64,000 bases of DNA from Bradyrhizobium sp. LTSP849 (GTDB taxonomy: Bacteria > Pseudomonadota > Alphaproteobacteria > Rhizobiales > Xanthobacteraceae): positions 1 through 64,000 of the forward strand of contig NZ_JYMR01000053.1 of assembly GCF_000938255.1 (NCBI RefSeq), read 5' to 3'. This document shows, in pieces, positions 44,200-52,129 of this stretch. Under the pieces are notes generated by a model that was given only the letters and a program-made list of their open reading frames with translations, searched no databases and was not told the origin of the DNA. Position numbers and translations under genes: made by a program. Within the stretch, counting starts at the first letter, position 1. The number at the start of each line of letters is the position of its first letter.

Positions 44200-44750
44200 A
44201 CAAGGGGCGGATCGCGATCGTCACGAACCGCGGGCCGGGAGCGATGGACGCGACGGCGTCGGGCGCGAGGAGCTTTGCAGGGCGGGATTTCCCGTGAGCA
44301 ATGCCCTCGCGCGGACGACACGACGCTGACAGCGTCTTCGCATGGCTTCGGGCGTGAGCACACGCCAGCTCTCGGAGTCCCAGCGAAGGCGTGCGCGGAC
44401 GGCGAAGTCGTGTGGTCCTGACGCCCGGAGTCTGTGCGTCAAGTCTTGTGGTGATGTGTGGCGCCCGACCGGGCGCGCGCATCAGCCATCCGCAAGGCGA
44501 CGGGGGCAATAGTGCATCGCTCCCCGGGGAGAGCGCGAAGTAAGCCGTAAACCATTGCTCAGGGAAGGCCGGGCGATTGGCTGACCTGTGGTCCAACCCG
44601 TGTGCATTTTTTCCAGCGCACGGATCTCGGGTGCCAGCCGGCGCCCGGCCTTCCCTGCGCCCTTGTTTCGATGAGGGCGATGCGAGGAAGCAAAGCTCGG
44701 GTGGACACGCCGCGAGAAGGCGTAAGTGCGTCTGCGATTTGAGAGAATGA
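44200..44750. repeat. Long interspersed non-coding repeat, about 550 bp
   Basis: From GGGGCGGATCGCGATCGTCA to about GCGTAAGTGCG. I recognise this block as a high-copy intergenic family in Bradyrhizobium (from memory, not a search). It contains a 12-bp perfect palindrome CTCCCCGGGGAG (44520-44531) and a 15-bp perfect inverted repeat: AGGGAAGGCCGGGCG (44561-44575) with CGCCCGGCCTTCCCT (44642-44656). Ends are approximate. It has no transposase and its reading frames are not convincing. Confidence 0.6.
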
Positions 44751-44771
44751 GCGACATAGCGCCCCACACTC

Positions 44772-44851
44772 CGTCATTGCGAGCGGAGCGAAGCAATCCA
44801 GACTGCCGCCGCGGAGGGATTCTGGATTGCTTCGCCCCGCTCGCAATGACG
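44772..44851. repeat. Interspersed palindromic repeat, type CGTCATTGCGAGCG
   Basis: Two 30-base arms (44772-44801 and 44822-44851) are inverted copies with one mismatch around a 20-base loop. They begin CGTCATTGCGAGCG and end AAGCAATCCAG. Such MITE-like hairpins are common in Alphaproteobacteria. This copy lies 40-140 bases upstream of the acetoacetyl-CoA synthetase gene. Confidence 0.75.
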
Positions 44852-44989
44852 AGCTCGCTGAAGCAGCGGCGCCCAACACCCTCCCGGCGCATGCAAACCC
44901 AACTCCCGATCAATGCCATCTGCGAAAACCGCGACTTCTGCTATGCCGCGACACCGGATAAACTCCCCCTCCCCGCAACTGAAGCCGAC

Positions 44990-47044
44990 ATGCCAATGAC
45001 CGCTCCTTTCGTTTCCCAGATCGCCCTCTATCGCAATTGGCTCGCCGCGCATCGCGGCCTCACCTTCGCGAATTACGAGGACATGCGGCAATGGTCGGTG
45101 CGCGATCTCGACGGATTCTGGCGCAGCATCTGGGACTATTACGATCTGCAATCGCCGAGGCCGTTTGCGGCCGTCATCACCGAGCGCAAGATGCCCGGCG
45201 CGGTCTGGTTTCCCGGCGCGCAGGTCAACTACGCACGCCAAGTGTTTCGGCATGTTGAGGCGGCCGAGGCCGTGGGCCTGCCCGCGATCGTCAGCGGCGG
45301 CGAGGACGGGAAACTGACCGAGACGAGCTGGCCGGAGCTGCGGCGCAAGGCCGCCGCGCTCGCGCTGCATCTGAAGGACAAGGGCATCAAGCCCGGCGAC
45401 CGCGTCGCGGCCTATCTGCCCAACATCCCCGAGACCATCATCGCATTCCTGGCGGCTGCCAGCATCGGCGCAGTCTGGAGCGTCTGCGCGCCCGACATGG
45501 CCGCGCCAGCCGTGATCGACCGTTTCAAGCAGATCGAACCAAAGGTGCTGATCGCTTGCGACGCCGTCACCTATGCCGGCCGGCAGCATGATCGGCGCGA
45601 CGTTCTCAAGGAGCTCCGGCGGTCGTTGCCGACGGTCGAGCATGTCATTCTGCACAGCGACTGTGGCGCGGTCGCAGCGCCGGACGCCCTGCTCTCCGAT
45701 ATTGTCGCAACGACAGGTGCCGCGATCGACGCGTTCGAGCCGATCTGGCTGCCGTTCGATCATCCGCTCTGGATCGTCTATTCCAGCGGCACCACGGGCC
45801 TGCCCAAGCCGATCGTGCACGGCCATGGCGGCATCGTCATCGTCGTGCTGGCGTTGCTCGGCCTGCACAACGACCTCGGCTGCTCCTATCATCCAAACTC
45901 ATTCGGCGAACGCTATCACTGGTACAGCTCGACCGGCTGGATCATGTGGAATTCGCAGGTCGGCGGCCTGCTCAGCGGCACCACCTGCTGCATCTTCGAC
46001 GGCAGTCCGGGCGGTGCAAAGGACAAGCCGGACTGGACCACGTCGTGGCGCTTCGTGGCCCAATCGAAATCGACCTTCTTCGGCGCCGGCGCGGCGTTCT
46101 TCGCCAATTGCGCCAAGGCCGAAGTGGATCTCACTACCGCCGGCGATCTTGCGCAGCTGCGATGCCTCGGTTCGACCGGCTCCCCGCTCAGCGCCGACAC
46201 ACAGGCCTGGTTCAATGAGCGCTTCGCTGGCTTGTCGAAGACCAACGGCAGCAAGGCGCAGGCCGACATCTGGTGGGCGAACATCTCCGGCGGCACCGAT
46301 TTCGCCGGCGCCTTCATCGGCGGCAACCGCGAACTCCCGCAGACGCCGGGCGCGATGCAGTGCCGGCTGCTGGGAGCCGCCGTCGAAGCCTTCAGCGAAC
46401 AGGGCCGCGCTGTCATCGACGAGGTCGGCGAGCTCGTCTGCACCGAGCCGATGCCGTCGATGCCGCTCTATTTCTGGAACGACAAGGGCGAGGTGCGCTA
46501 TCGCGCCAGCTATTTCGAGACCTATCCGGACAATTTCGACGGCAGCGGCCGCGGGCCGGTGTGGCGGCACGGCGACTGGCTCAAGGTCAATCCGGACGGC
46601 TCCTGCGTGATCTATGGCCGCAGCGATGCGACGATCAACCGGCACGGCCTGCGCATGGGCACGAGCGAGCTCTATTCGGCGATCGAAGCCTTGCCGGAGG
46701 TGCTCGATAGCCTCGTCGTCGACCTCGAATATCTCGGCCGCGACAGCTACATGCCGCTGTTCGTCGTGTTGCGCGATGGCGTCGCGTTCGATGGCGCGAT
46801 GAAAGCGAAGATCAACAAGGCGATCGAGGCCGGTCTGTCACGCCGCTTCCTGCCGAACGAGATATTTGCCGTTGCCGAGATCCCGCGCACATTGTCCGGC
46901 AAGAAGCAGGAGCTGCCGATCAAGAAACTCCTGCTCGGCCAGCCCGTGGAGAAGGTCATCAACAAGGAGGCGATGGCCAATCCCGCCTGCCTCGACTGGT
47001 ATCTCGCCTTCGCGCGCGACTATCTCGCCAGAACTGCGGCGTGA
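44990..47044 (+). CDS. Acetoacetyl-CoA synthetase (acetoacetate--CoA ligase)
   Basis: 684 residues from the ATG at 44990 (44891 would add 33). An ANL-superfamily adenylating enzyme with YSSGTTGLPKPIVHGHGG, the acetoacetate-specific WYSSTGWIMWN, GDWLKVNPDGSCVIYGRSDA, INRHGLRMGTSELYSAIEAL and the C-terminal catalytic Lys in TLSGKKQELP. It activates acetoacetate with ATP and CoA, usually to recycle polyhydroxybutyrate or ketone bodies into acetyl-CoA. Single gene; repeats crowd its upstream region. Confidence 0.9.
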   Translation: MPMTAPFVSQIALYRNWLAAHRGLTFANYEDMRQWSVRDLDGFWRSIWDYYDLQSPRPFAAVITERKMPGAVWFPGAQVNYARQVFRHVEAAEAVGLPAIVSGGEDGKLTETSWPELRRKAAALALHLKDKGIKPGDRVAAYLPNIPETIIAFLAAASIGAVWSVCAPDMAAPAVIDRFKQIEPKVLIACDAVTYAGRQHDRRDVLKELRRSLPTVEHVILHSDCGAVAAPDALLSDIVATTGAAIDAFEPIWLPFDHPLWIVYSSGTTGLPKPIVHGHGGIVIVVLALLGLHNDLGCSYHPNSFGERYHWYSSTGWIMWNSQVGGLLSGTTCCIFDGSPGGAKDKPDWTTSWRFVAQSKSTFFGAGAAFFANCAKAEVDLTTAGDLAQLRCLGSTGSPLSADTQAWFNERFAGLSKTNGSKAQADIWWANISGGTDFAGAFIGGNRELPQTPGAMQCRLLGAAVEAFSEQGRAVIDEVGELVCTEPMPSMPLYFWNDKGEVRYRASYFETYPDNFDGSGRGPVWRHGDWLKVNPDGSCVIYGRSDATINRHGLRMGTSELYSAIEALPEVLDSLVVDLEYLGRDSYMPLFVVLRDGVAFDGAMKAKINKAIEAGLSRRFLPNEIFAVAEIPRTLSGKKQELPIKKLLLGQPVEKVINKEAMANPACLDWYLAFARDYLARTAA

Positions 47045-47060
47045 AAGACCGCGGCGTGAA

Positions 47061-47273
47061 CTAGCCGCCGCCGAAATTGGACGGGTCGAGATTCCTGTTC
47101 TCCGACGGCGGGATCGGCGGGCGGCCGGGAAACTTGTACCAGCCGGGCGGCACGGGCGCGTCCTCGGCCGGACGGACGACGACGGGATGACGTGGGTGGG
47201 CGCGACCAGCCGGCGCGGCGGCTGCCGGCGCACACGCTGAAATCAAGAGGACCAAGACCAGAATAGACCGCAT
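47061..47273 (-). CDS. Small secreted peptide, 70 aa (paralog of 26962-27174)
   Basis: 70 residues: signal peptide MRSILVLVLLISACAPAAAA, then a Pro/Arg-rich mature part (PRHPVVVRPAEDAPVPPGWY, PGRPPIPPSENRN) ending SNFGGG. GGAG lies eight bases before the ATG, as in the paralog near 27 kb. Convergent with the acetoacetyl-CoA synthetase gene. Function unknown. Confidence 0.65.
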   Translation of the reverse strand: MRSILVLVLLISACAPAAAAPAGRAHPRHPVVVRPAEDAPVPPGWYKFPGRPPIPPSENRNLDPSNFGGG

Positions 47274-47472
47274 CGCAGGAGCTCCAGACGTCCACCTGCC
47301 CTCTCATATGGTTCGGGAACTGGCCTCGCCTACGCGCCTGCGGCGTCACATTCGGTCACATCAATGGCATCACGGGCGCCGCGGGGCGTCCGAGATTCAA
47401 CCCAATTGCACCATCGGCATTTGCACTCCGTTCACCGATCGCCGCTAGATCGGAAAGGACCTCGATCAGCAA

Positions 47473-47784
47473 GTGCCAGAGATGCCCGACCTCAACGCCG
47501 TCCTCACCAGGCTGAACGACCGCCTGCTCCGCCTCGAGGGCGAGCTGTTCGTGCTGCGCTCGCTGGCGCGCGCGACACTGACGGCCGGCGACGATCACGC
47601 CACGCGGATGCGCAAGCTGGTCGAGGCTGCCAAGATCGCGCTCGAGGACGAAGCCAAGCGTCAGCTCGACAAGCCGACCCGCAAATATGTCGATGCGGCA
47701 ACCGCGCTGGTGGAGGAGCTCCTGGTCGAACCAACCCCGGCGCGGCCACTGTTCACCGTCATCGACGGCGGCAAGCGCGACTGA
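47473..47784 (+). CDS. Hypothetical helical protein, 103 aa
   Basis: 103 residues from a GTG at 47473 (or 100 from the ATG at 47482). Mostly helix: LNAVLTRLNDRLLRLEGELF, RMRKLVEAAKIALEDEAKRQ, YVDAATALVEELL; ends in RPLFTVIDGGKRD. Likely cytoplasmic; no family recognised. Its stop is five bases from the convergent gene at 47790. Confidence 0.65.
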   Translation: MPEMPDLNAVLTRLNDRLLRLEGELFVLRSLARATLTAGDDHATRMRKLVEAAKIALEDEAKRQLDKPTRKYVDAATALVEELLVEPTPARPLFTVIDGGKRD

Positions 47785-47789
47785 GCCCG

Positions 47790-48023
47790 TCAGAGAGGTC
47801 GGGTCGCTGCGAGATCGGCCGCATCCGCCTTCAGCCGGCTCAGCCCTGCCTCGATGATCGCGATCTCCTCATCGATCTGGCCGATCGGCAGGCTGAAATC
47901 ATAACCGGATTTGCTCTTCAGATCGACCGCGAGGCGCTGTCTGTGCATCATCAGCTGGTCAAGGCCACGGCGGTTCTTCAACCGCACATAGGTGTCGACG
48001 ATCTGCTCAATCGCGCTCGGCAT
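47790..48023 (-). CDS. Hypothetical helical protein, 77 aa
   Basis: 77 residues: IEQIVDTYVRLKNRRGLDQL, MMHRQRLAVDLKS, then IGQIDEEIAIIEAGLSRLKA. Two helices with coiled-coil character and a central hydrophobic SGYDFSLPIG. No known domain. Convergent with the preceding helical protein. Confidence 0.6.
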   Translation of the reverse strand: MPSAIEQIVDTYVRLKNRRGLDQLMMHRQRLAVDLKSKSGYDFSLPIGQIDEEIAIIEAGLSRLKADAADLAATRPL

Positions 48024-48358
48024 GAAATCGGTCCCGGCAAAAAGGCCCGCGCAGCGCGCCCGCGCCGGCAGGACGTTTTTGGTGTCGCGGTACGCAATAC
48101 TAATCCGCGACGGATTCGTCGATACGACAGCCAGGTTGAGAACGTATTACCGTCAGATGATTTCTCGACACGCGGCACGAAAAAGCCGCTGGCGAGTAGG
48201 CCAGCGGCCAAAGCCGGGTTCGAAAACGGATGCGGAATCAAATGTCACCAGCCCCGGTAGGGCTGAATTCTAACGGCGAGGCGGATTCCGTCTGTCCAAA
48301 ATGAACCACAGGAACCGGCGCCTCGACGATTTGCCGTCGGTGGTGCCCTGCGGCAACG
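48024..48358. other. Intergenic stretch with a terminator hairpin
   Basis: 335 bases. It holds the hairpin at 48180-48208. Frames across it on the minus strand would run through the hairpin and have no good start; none is called. Confidence 0.55.
48180..48208 (-). terminator. Rho-independent terminator (minus strand)
   Basis: GCCGCTGGC (48185-48193) and GCCAGCGGC (48200-48208) pair perfectly across GAGTAG; on the minus strand the stem is followed by TTTTT (48184-48180). It would end transcripts of the secreted-protein gene at 48359-48646. Confidence 0.7.
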
Positions 48359-48646
48359 CTAGCCCGTCACGCAAAAATACGTCCGCGGCAGCCTGCGGTA
48401 GGCGCTGTAGCGGTAATACGGCCTGTAGGCGTAGCCGCGGTAGAGCGCCGGCGGCTCCTCGCCGTAATAGGCGTCGTGATAGAAATTGGTGACGGGCCCC
48501 TGGGTGCAGCGATAATTGTCCCAGGTCGGACCGATAAAGGGCGCCACCCCGACCTCGGGCGGCACCGCCGGGTACGGCGGCCCGCCGGCATGAGCGGGCG
48601 CTGTCGCGATCAATCCGGCGAGAAGGATCAGCCACACGCTTCGCAT
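48359..48646 (-). CDS. Small secreted Tyr/Pro-rich protein, 95 aa
   Basis: 95 residues: signal peptide MRSVWLILLAGLIATAPAHA, then a Pro/Tyr-rich mature chain (GGPPYPAVPPEVGVAPFIGP, YRPYYRYSAYRRLP) with Cys near residues 46 and 92 that may pair. The ATG at 48646 begins the signal peptide; 48706 adds 20 residues before it. Periplasmic or outer-membrane; function unknown. Its MRS..L N-terminus resembles the 70-aa secreted peptides. Confidence 0.65.
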   Translation of the reverse strand: MRSVWLILLAGLIATAPAHAGGPPYPAVPPEVGVAPFIGPTWDNYRCTQGPVTNFYHDAYYGEEPPALYRGYAYRPYYRYSAYRRLPRTYFCVTG

Positions 48647-48834
48647 TCGCCCGCTCCGAGCTGGTGGAATACACGCATGGAAGCACCGGAGCGGGCGGCT
48701 GCGCAACCGCGGAGTTCATTGCCCCTTGGGCCCCGCGCATTGTTGATAACCGGCGCAAACGCGCCGCGGGTGGTGACAGGGCGGCCTGACGTGTTATCGG
48801 GGAACGACGCAGTTGCGAGACGGATCAGACAGCC

Positions 48835-49422
48835 ATGCGCATTACCCTCGTCGGCTCCCGCCATTTCGGCGTGACCACCCTGAACATGCTCCGGGAGCAT
48901 GGCGTCTCGATCGTGCGGGTCGTTGTGACCGACGCCGAGGATCGCCTGGCCACGACCGCGAAGGCGGCCGGCATTGAGGTGGCGGTCCAGGCCGATCCGA
49001 AGCTGGTGGTCGCCTCCGAGATCGCCCCTGACACCGACCTGATCATCACGGCGCATAGCCACGCCCGGATCGGCAAGGACGCGCTGGCTGCCGCGAAGCT
49101 CGGCGGGATCGGCTATCACCCTTCGCTGCTGCCCCGTCACCGCGGCAAGGCCGCCGTGGAATGGACCATCAAGGAAGGCGATCCGATCGCCGGTGGCACG
49201 ATCTATCATCTGGCCGACCGCATGGACGCCGGCGCCATCGCCGCGCAGGACTGGTGCTTCGTCAGGAAGGGCGAGACGGCGCGGGAATTGTGGGAGCGTG
49301 CGCTGGCTCCGCTCGGCCTCAAATTGCTGGCCGATGTGATCGATTATGCCAGGGTCCACAAGGCACTGCCGGCCAAGATCCAGGACGAGCAGTTTGCGAC
49401 CTCGGCGCCGAGTCTGTCCTGA
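48835..49422 (+). CDS. Formyltransferase-fold protein with altered catalytic Asn
   Basis: 195 residues of the Formyl_trans_N fold: MRITLVGSRHFGVTTLNML, then IGYHPSLLPRHRGKAAVEWT and ADRMDAGAIAAQDW. The usual catalytic triad is Asn-x-His...Asp (NIHPSLLP in PurN). Here His and Asp are kept but the Asn position is Gly. There is no C-terminal tRNA or nucleotide domain. It is probably a small-molecule formyl or hydroxymethyl-transfer enzyme relative, or a hydrolase; it is not Fmt or PurN. Confidence 0.75.
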   Translation: MRITLVGSRHFGVTTLNMLREHGVSIVRVVVTDAEDRLATTAKAAGIEVAVQADPKLVVASEIAPDTDLIITAHSHARIGKDALAAAKLGGIGYHPSLLPRHRGKAAVEWTIKEGDPIAGGTIYHLADRMDAGAIAAQDWCFVRKGETARELWERALAPLGLKLLADVIDYARVHKALPAKIQDEQFATSAPSLS

Positions 49423-49615
49423 GACTTTGCCCTGAGTCGCTCCGACGTTTACCCTTAACGTGAAGCGGCATTGATTTTGCTTCGAAAATTGGACCCGGAA
49501 ACACAAATAAACCATTGTTTCCACAGGAACAATTCGATTTGGCATCGCACCAAATTTCCGTCACATTTCGTCTGAATAAGGGGCATCAATTCAGACATAT
49601 TCAAGGACGGAATTC

Positions 49616-49957
49616 ATGCGTTTTGGTCGCATTGCGGCGTTCTGTGCCGCTTCAGTTTTGATTGCTGCCCCCGCTTTCGCCCAGACCCCCTATGACGGCA
49701 ACTGGCAGGTCACCATCGTCACCAAGAGCGGCACCTGCGAGCCGACCGCGAGCTCCTTGCTGACGGTTGCCGATGGCAAGATCACCGCGCCCGGCGCTAA
49801 CGTTTCCGGCACCATCGGCAGCGGGGGACTTGTGAAAGTTTCGATCAATGGTGCATATGCCAACGGTCAACTCAGCGGCAACGCCGGATCGGGGAAGTGG
49901 AATGGAGCATCTGCAGGCATACCGTGCAGCGGGCGGTGGGAAGCATCGCGCCAATAA
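49616..49957 (+). CDS. Small secreted beta-rich protein, 113 aa
   Basis: 113 residues: signal peptide MRFGRIAAFCAASVLIAAPA (cleavage after AFA), then a beta-rich chain with two Cys that likely pair (SGTCEPTAS ... GIPCSGRWEASRQ) and many Gly/Ser strands (GTIGSGGLVKVSING). The ending and the YDGNWQV start match small rhizobial extracellular proteins of unknown role. The following gene overlaps or adjoins it. Confidence 0.7.
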   Translation: MRFGRIAAFCAASVLIAAPAFAQTPYDGNWQVTIVTKSGTCEPTASSLLTVADGKITAPGANVSGTIGSGGLVKVSINGAYANGQLSGNAGSGKWNGASAGIPCSGRWEASRQ

Positions 49958-49994
49958 GCAATTCGGAACCAGCGTCCTCAACCGGCGGCTGCTG

Positions 49995-50447
49995 ATGGCG
50001 GCCGCCGTTTTGTTTGTGGCATCTATCGCCAACTCTGAAAGCAAGGCCCAGTCCGGCCCCTTCGCGCCGATGGCAGGAAGCTGGAGCGGCGGCGGCACCG
50101 TGACGCTGGATGACGGCTCGACCGAGCGGATCCGCTGCCGGGCCAAATACACCCCGATCGGCCCCACCATGGAGATGTCGCTGACCTGCGCCAGCGACGC
50201 CTACAAGTTCAACCTCGGGGCCAATGTCCGGGCAGAAGGCAGCGCCATCACCGGCAGCTGGAGCGAGGCCAGCCGCAACATCTCTGGCTCCTTGCAGGGC
50301 CGCGGCAATGGCGGAAATTTCGAGGTGGTCGCCTCGACCGCCGGCTTCAACGCCAACATCGGGCTGAAGACGAGCGGCAGCAAGCAAACCGTCACGATCC
50401 GCGCGGACAGCCAGTTCCGCGGCGCCAACATTTCGCTGTCGAAATAA
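49995..50447 (+). CDS. Secreted beta-rich protein, 150 aa
   Basis: 150 residues from the ATG at 49995: signal peptide MAAAVLFVASIANSESKAQS, then a beta-rich domain starting AGSWSGGGTVTLDDGSTERI with two Cys (RCRAKY ... LTCASDAYK). In-frame starts at 49902 or 49848 would overlap the previous gene and bury the signal peptide. Followed by a strong terminator. Likely co-transcribed with 49616-49957; function unknown. Confidence 0.7.
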   Translation: MAAAVLFVASIANSESKAQSGPFAPMAGSWSGGGTVTLDDGSTERIRCRAKYTPIGPTMEMSLTCASDAYKFNLGANVRAEGSAITGSWSEASRNISGSLQGRGNGGNFEVVASTAGFNANIGLKTSGSKQTVTIRADSQFRGANISLSK

Positions 50448-50470
50448 GACGACTGCACGGTGACACGACA

Positions 50471-50504
50471 ATCGATCCGGCGTCCGCGCCGGATCGATTT
50501 TTTT
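50471..50504 (+). terminator. Rho-independent terminator
   Basis: ATCGATCCGGCG (50471-50482) and CGCCGGATCGAT (50487-50498) pair perfectly across a four-base loop and run straight into T7 (50498-50504). It ends the secreted-protein unit, facing the end of the RidA gene at 50503. Confidence 0.9.
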
Positions 50505-50901
50505 ATGTGCCCGGAACGAACGCCGTCACCTCGATCTCGACCTTGGCGCGGTCGTCCACGAGACCACCGATGTAGAGCAGCGTCGAGGGCGGAAAATTGC
50601 GCCCGAGCGTCTCCTTCCAGGCCGCGCCGATGCCGGCGCCCGCGGCCTCATACTCGCTGCGGCTGGTCAGATACCAGGTCAGGCGGACGATGTGCTCGGG
50701 ACCGGCACCAGCCTCCGCGAGAAGCTTGATGATCCGCTTCAACGCGGTGGCAATTTGGGCTGCCATGTCAGGCGCGTAATTGCCGGTCTCGTCGCCGCCG
50801 GTCTGCCCGGCCAGCACGACCCAGCGGCCCGGCCCCTCTACCGCCACGCCATGTGAAAAGCCACGCGGTTTCGACCATTCGGCCGGCTGCAAGATACGCA
50901 T
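50503..50901 (-). CDS. RidA family (YjgF) protein
   Basis: 132 residues, single RidA domain: GPGRWVVLAGQTGGDETGNY, MAAQIATALKRIIKLLAEAG, HIVRLTWYLTSRSEY, FPPSTLLYIGGL and the RAKVEIEVTAFVPG end with the Arg that binds the carboxylate of imine intermediates. RidA proteins hydrolyse reactive enamine/imine products of PLP enzymes. Single gene, convergent with the secreted pair. Confidence 0.85.
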   Translation of the reverse strand: MRILQPAEWSKPRGFSHGVAVEGPGRWVVLAGQTGGDETGNYAPDMAAQIATALKRIIKLLAEAGAGPEHIVRLTWYLTSRSEYEAAGAGIGAAWKETLGRNFPPSTLLYIGGLVDDRAKVEIEVTAFVPGT

Positions 50902-51051
50902 GAGCGGATACCTCCCGATTTTCTCGTTGTTGGCCGAAGCCTTAGCACGCCGGCCCGCAACGCTGCACCCGCAGATTTGGCCGTTGCAAACCGCATTGAT
51001 GTCGCCGATACCGGCCCTCCCTCAGGATTCAGATCTCCCGCCCCCTGCCCG

Positions 51052-51927
51052 ATGAGCACGACACCGTCCAAAACGATGGCAGCATTCTGGATGGCCGGCT
51101 GGCTGTCGCTGACGCTGGTCATGGCGGTCGCTGGACGCGAGGCCGTGCGCGAGATGAACGTCTTCCAGGTGATGGAGGTGCGCTCGCTGCTCGGCCTCTG
51201 CATGCTCTATCCGATGATCCGGCGCGCCGGCGGCTTCGGAACCCTCAAGACCACCCGCCTGCCCCAGCACATCGCGCGCAACCTGATCCACTACGTCTCG
51301 CAACTCGGCTGGTTCTTTGCGCTGACGCTGATCCCGATCGGCCAGGTGGTGGCGATCGAGTTCACGATGCCGATCTGGACCGCGATCCTCGCCGCCAGCT
51401 TCCTGTCCGAGCGCATGACATCGTGGAAGATCGCCGCGATCGTGCTCGGCCTTGTCGGCGTGATCGTCATCGTGCGGCCCGCGACCGGTGAGATCAATCA
51501 GGGCCAGTTGATCGCACTCGGCGCGGCGATCGGCTTCGGCGTATCCATGGCCCTGGTCAAATCACTCACCCGCACCGAGAGCGCGCTGGCGGTTCTGTTC
51601 TGGATGCTGGTTGTGCAGTCGGTCGCAGGCTTTCTGCCGACGCTCTATGTCTGGGCCTGGCCACCCACTTATGTCTGGGGCTGGGTGGCCGTGATCTCGG
51701 TCTGCGGCACTTTCGCGCATTATTGCCTCGCCAGCGCGATGCGCTACGCCGACGCGACCGTCGTGGTTCCCATGGACTTCTTGCGGGTCCCACTGACCGC
51801 CACAGTCGGCTGGCTGCTGTATTCCGAGCGGCTCGACACCTGGACCGTGCTCGGCGCAGCGCTGATCCTGTTCGGCAACCTCCTGAATTTGAAGCCGGCC
51901 GTGCCGGTTCCCGCCCGCGCGCAGTGA
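51052..51927 (+). CDS. EamA/DMT-family transporter
   Basis: 291 residues with ten predicted membrane helices in two EamA repeats (first about 20-150, second about 160-290). The core includes GQVVAIEFTMPIWTAILAAS and YADATVVVPMDFLRVPLTAT. A drug/metabolite exporter of unknown substrate. The start at 51052 (MSTTPSK) gives a normal N-terminus; 50977 is an upstream alternative lacking conservation. Confidence 0.88.
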   Translation: MSTTPSKTMAAFWMAGWLSLTLVMAVAGREAVREMNVFQVMEVRSLLGLCMLYPMIRRAGGFGTLKTTRLPQHIARNLIHYVSQLGWFFALTLIPIGQVVAIEFTMPIWTAILAASFLSERMTSWKIAAIVLGLVGVIVIVRPATGEINQGQLIALGAAIGFGVSMALVKSLTRTESALAVLFWMLVVQSVAGFLPTLYVWAWPPTYVWGWVAVISVCGTFAHYCLASAMRYADATVVVPMDFLRVPLTATVGWLLYSERLDTWTVLGAALILFGNLLNLKPAVPVPARAQ

Positions 51928-52129
51928 ACCGCGCGCTGCTTTCGCGCGACAAAACAGAGTGGTCGAGCGTGATTTGGATCACGTTGGAGGGGCATTCCAT
52001 CGTGCACACTCGGCTACAAAGCAGCAGGTTGGGCGAACCGTCGTTTTGCTGGCGCGAGGTCGGACGTTTTCGTGTAAGTTCGCTGCCAATTTGTTGCCGT
52101 CCATTATTCGATTCTGTTGGGGATTACAG

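Larger units (their letters stand above)
43970..44989. other. Repeat-rich non-coding kilobase
   Basis: About 1 kb without a gene I can support. It holds three stacked repeat families (43980-44059, about 44200-44750, 44772-44851). Open frames on both strands here are translated repeat. A longer start for the next gene (44891) would fall in its last 100 bases. Confidence 0.7.

Noticed and set aside
44153..44767. Long frames on both strands near 44.4 kb
   Set aside because: They translate the repeat block; homologous copies elsewhere would give similar spurious proteins.
43970..44851. CRISPR array
   Set aside because: The repeats are inverted, single-copy here and of different families; there are no regularly spaced direct repeats and no cas genes.
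47978..48241. An 87-codon minus-strand frame (LAAGLLASGFFVPR)
   Set aside because: It runs through a strong terminator hairpin and overlaps the start of the 77-aa gene.
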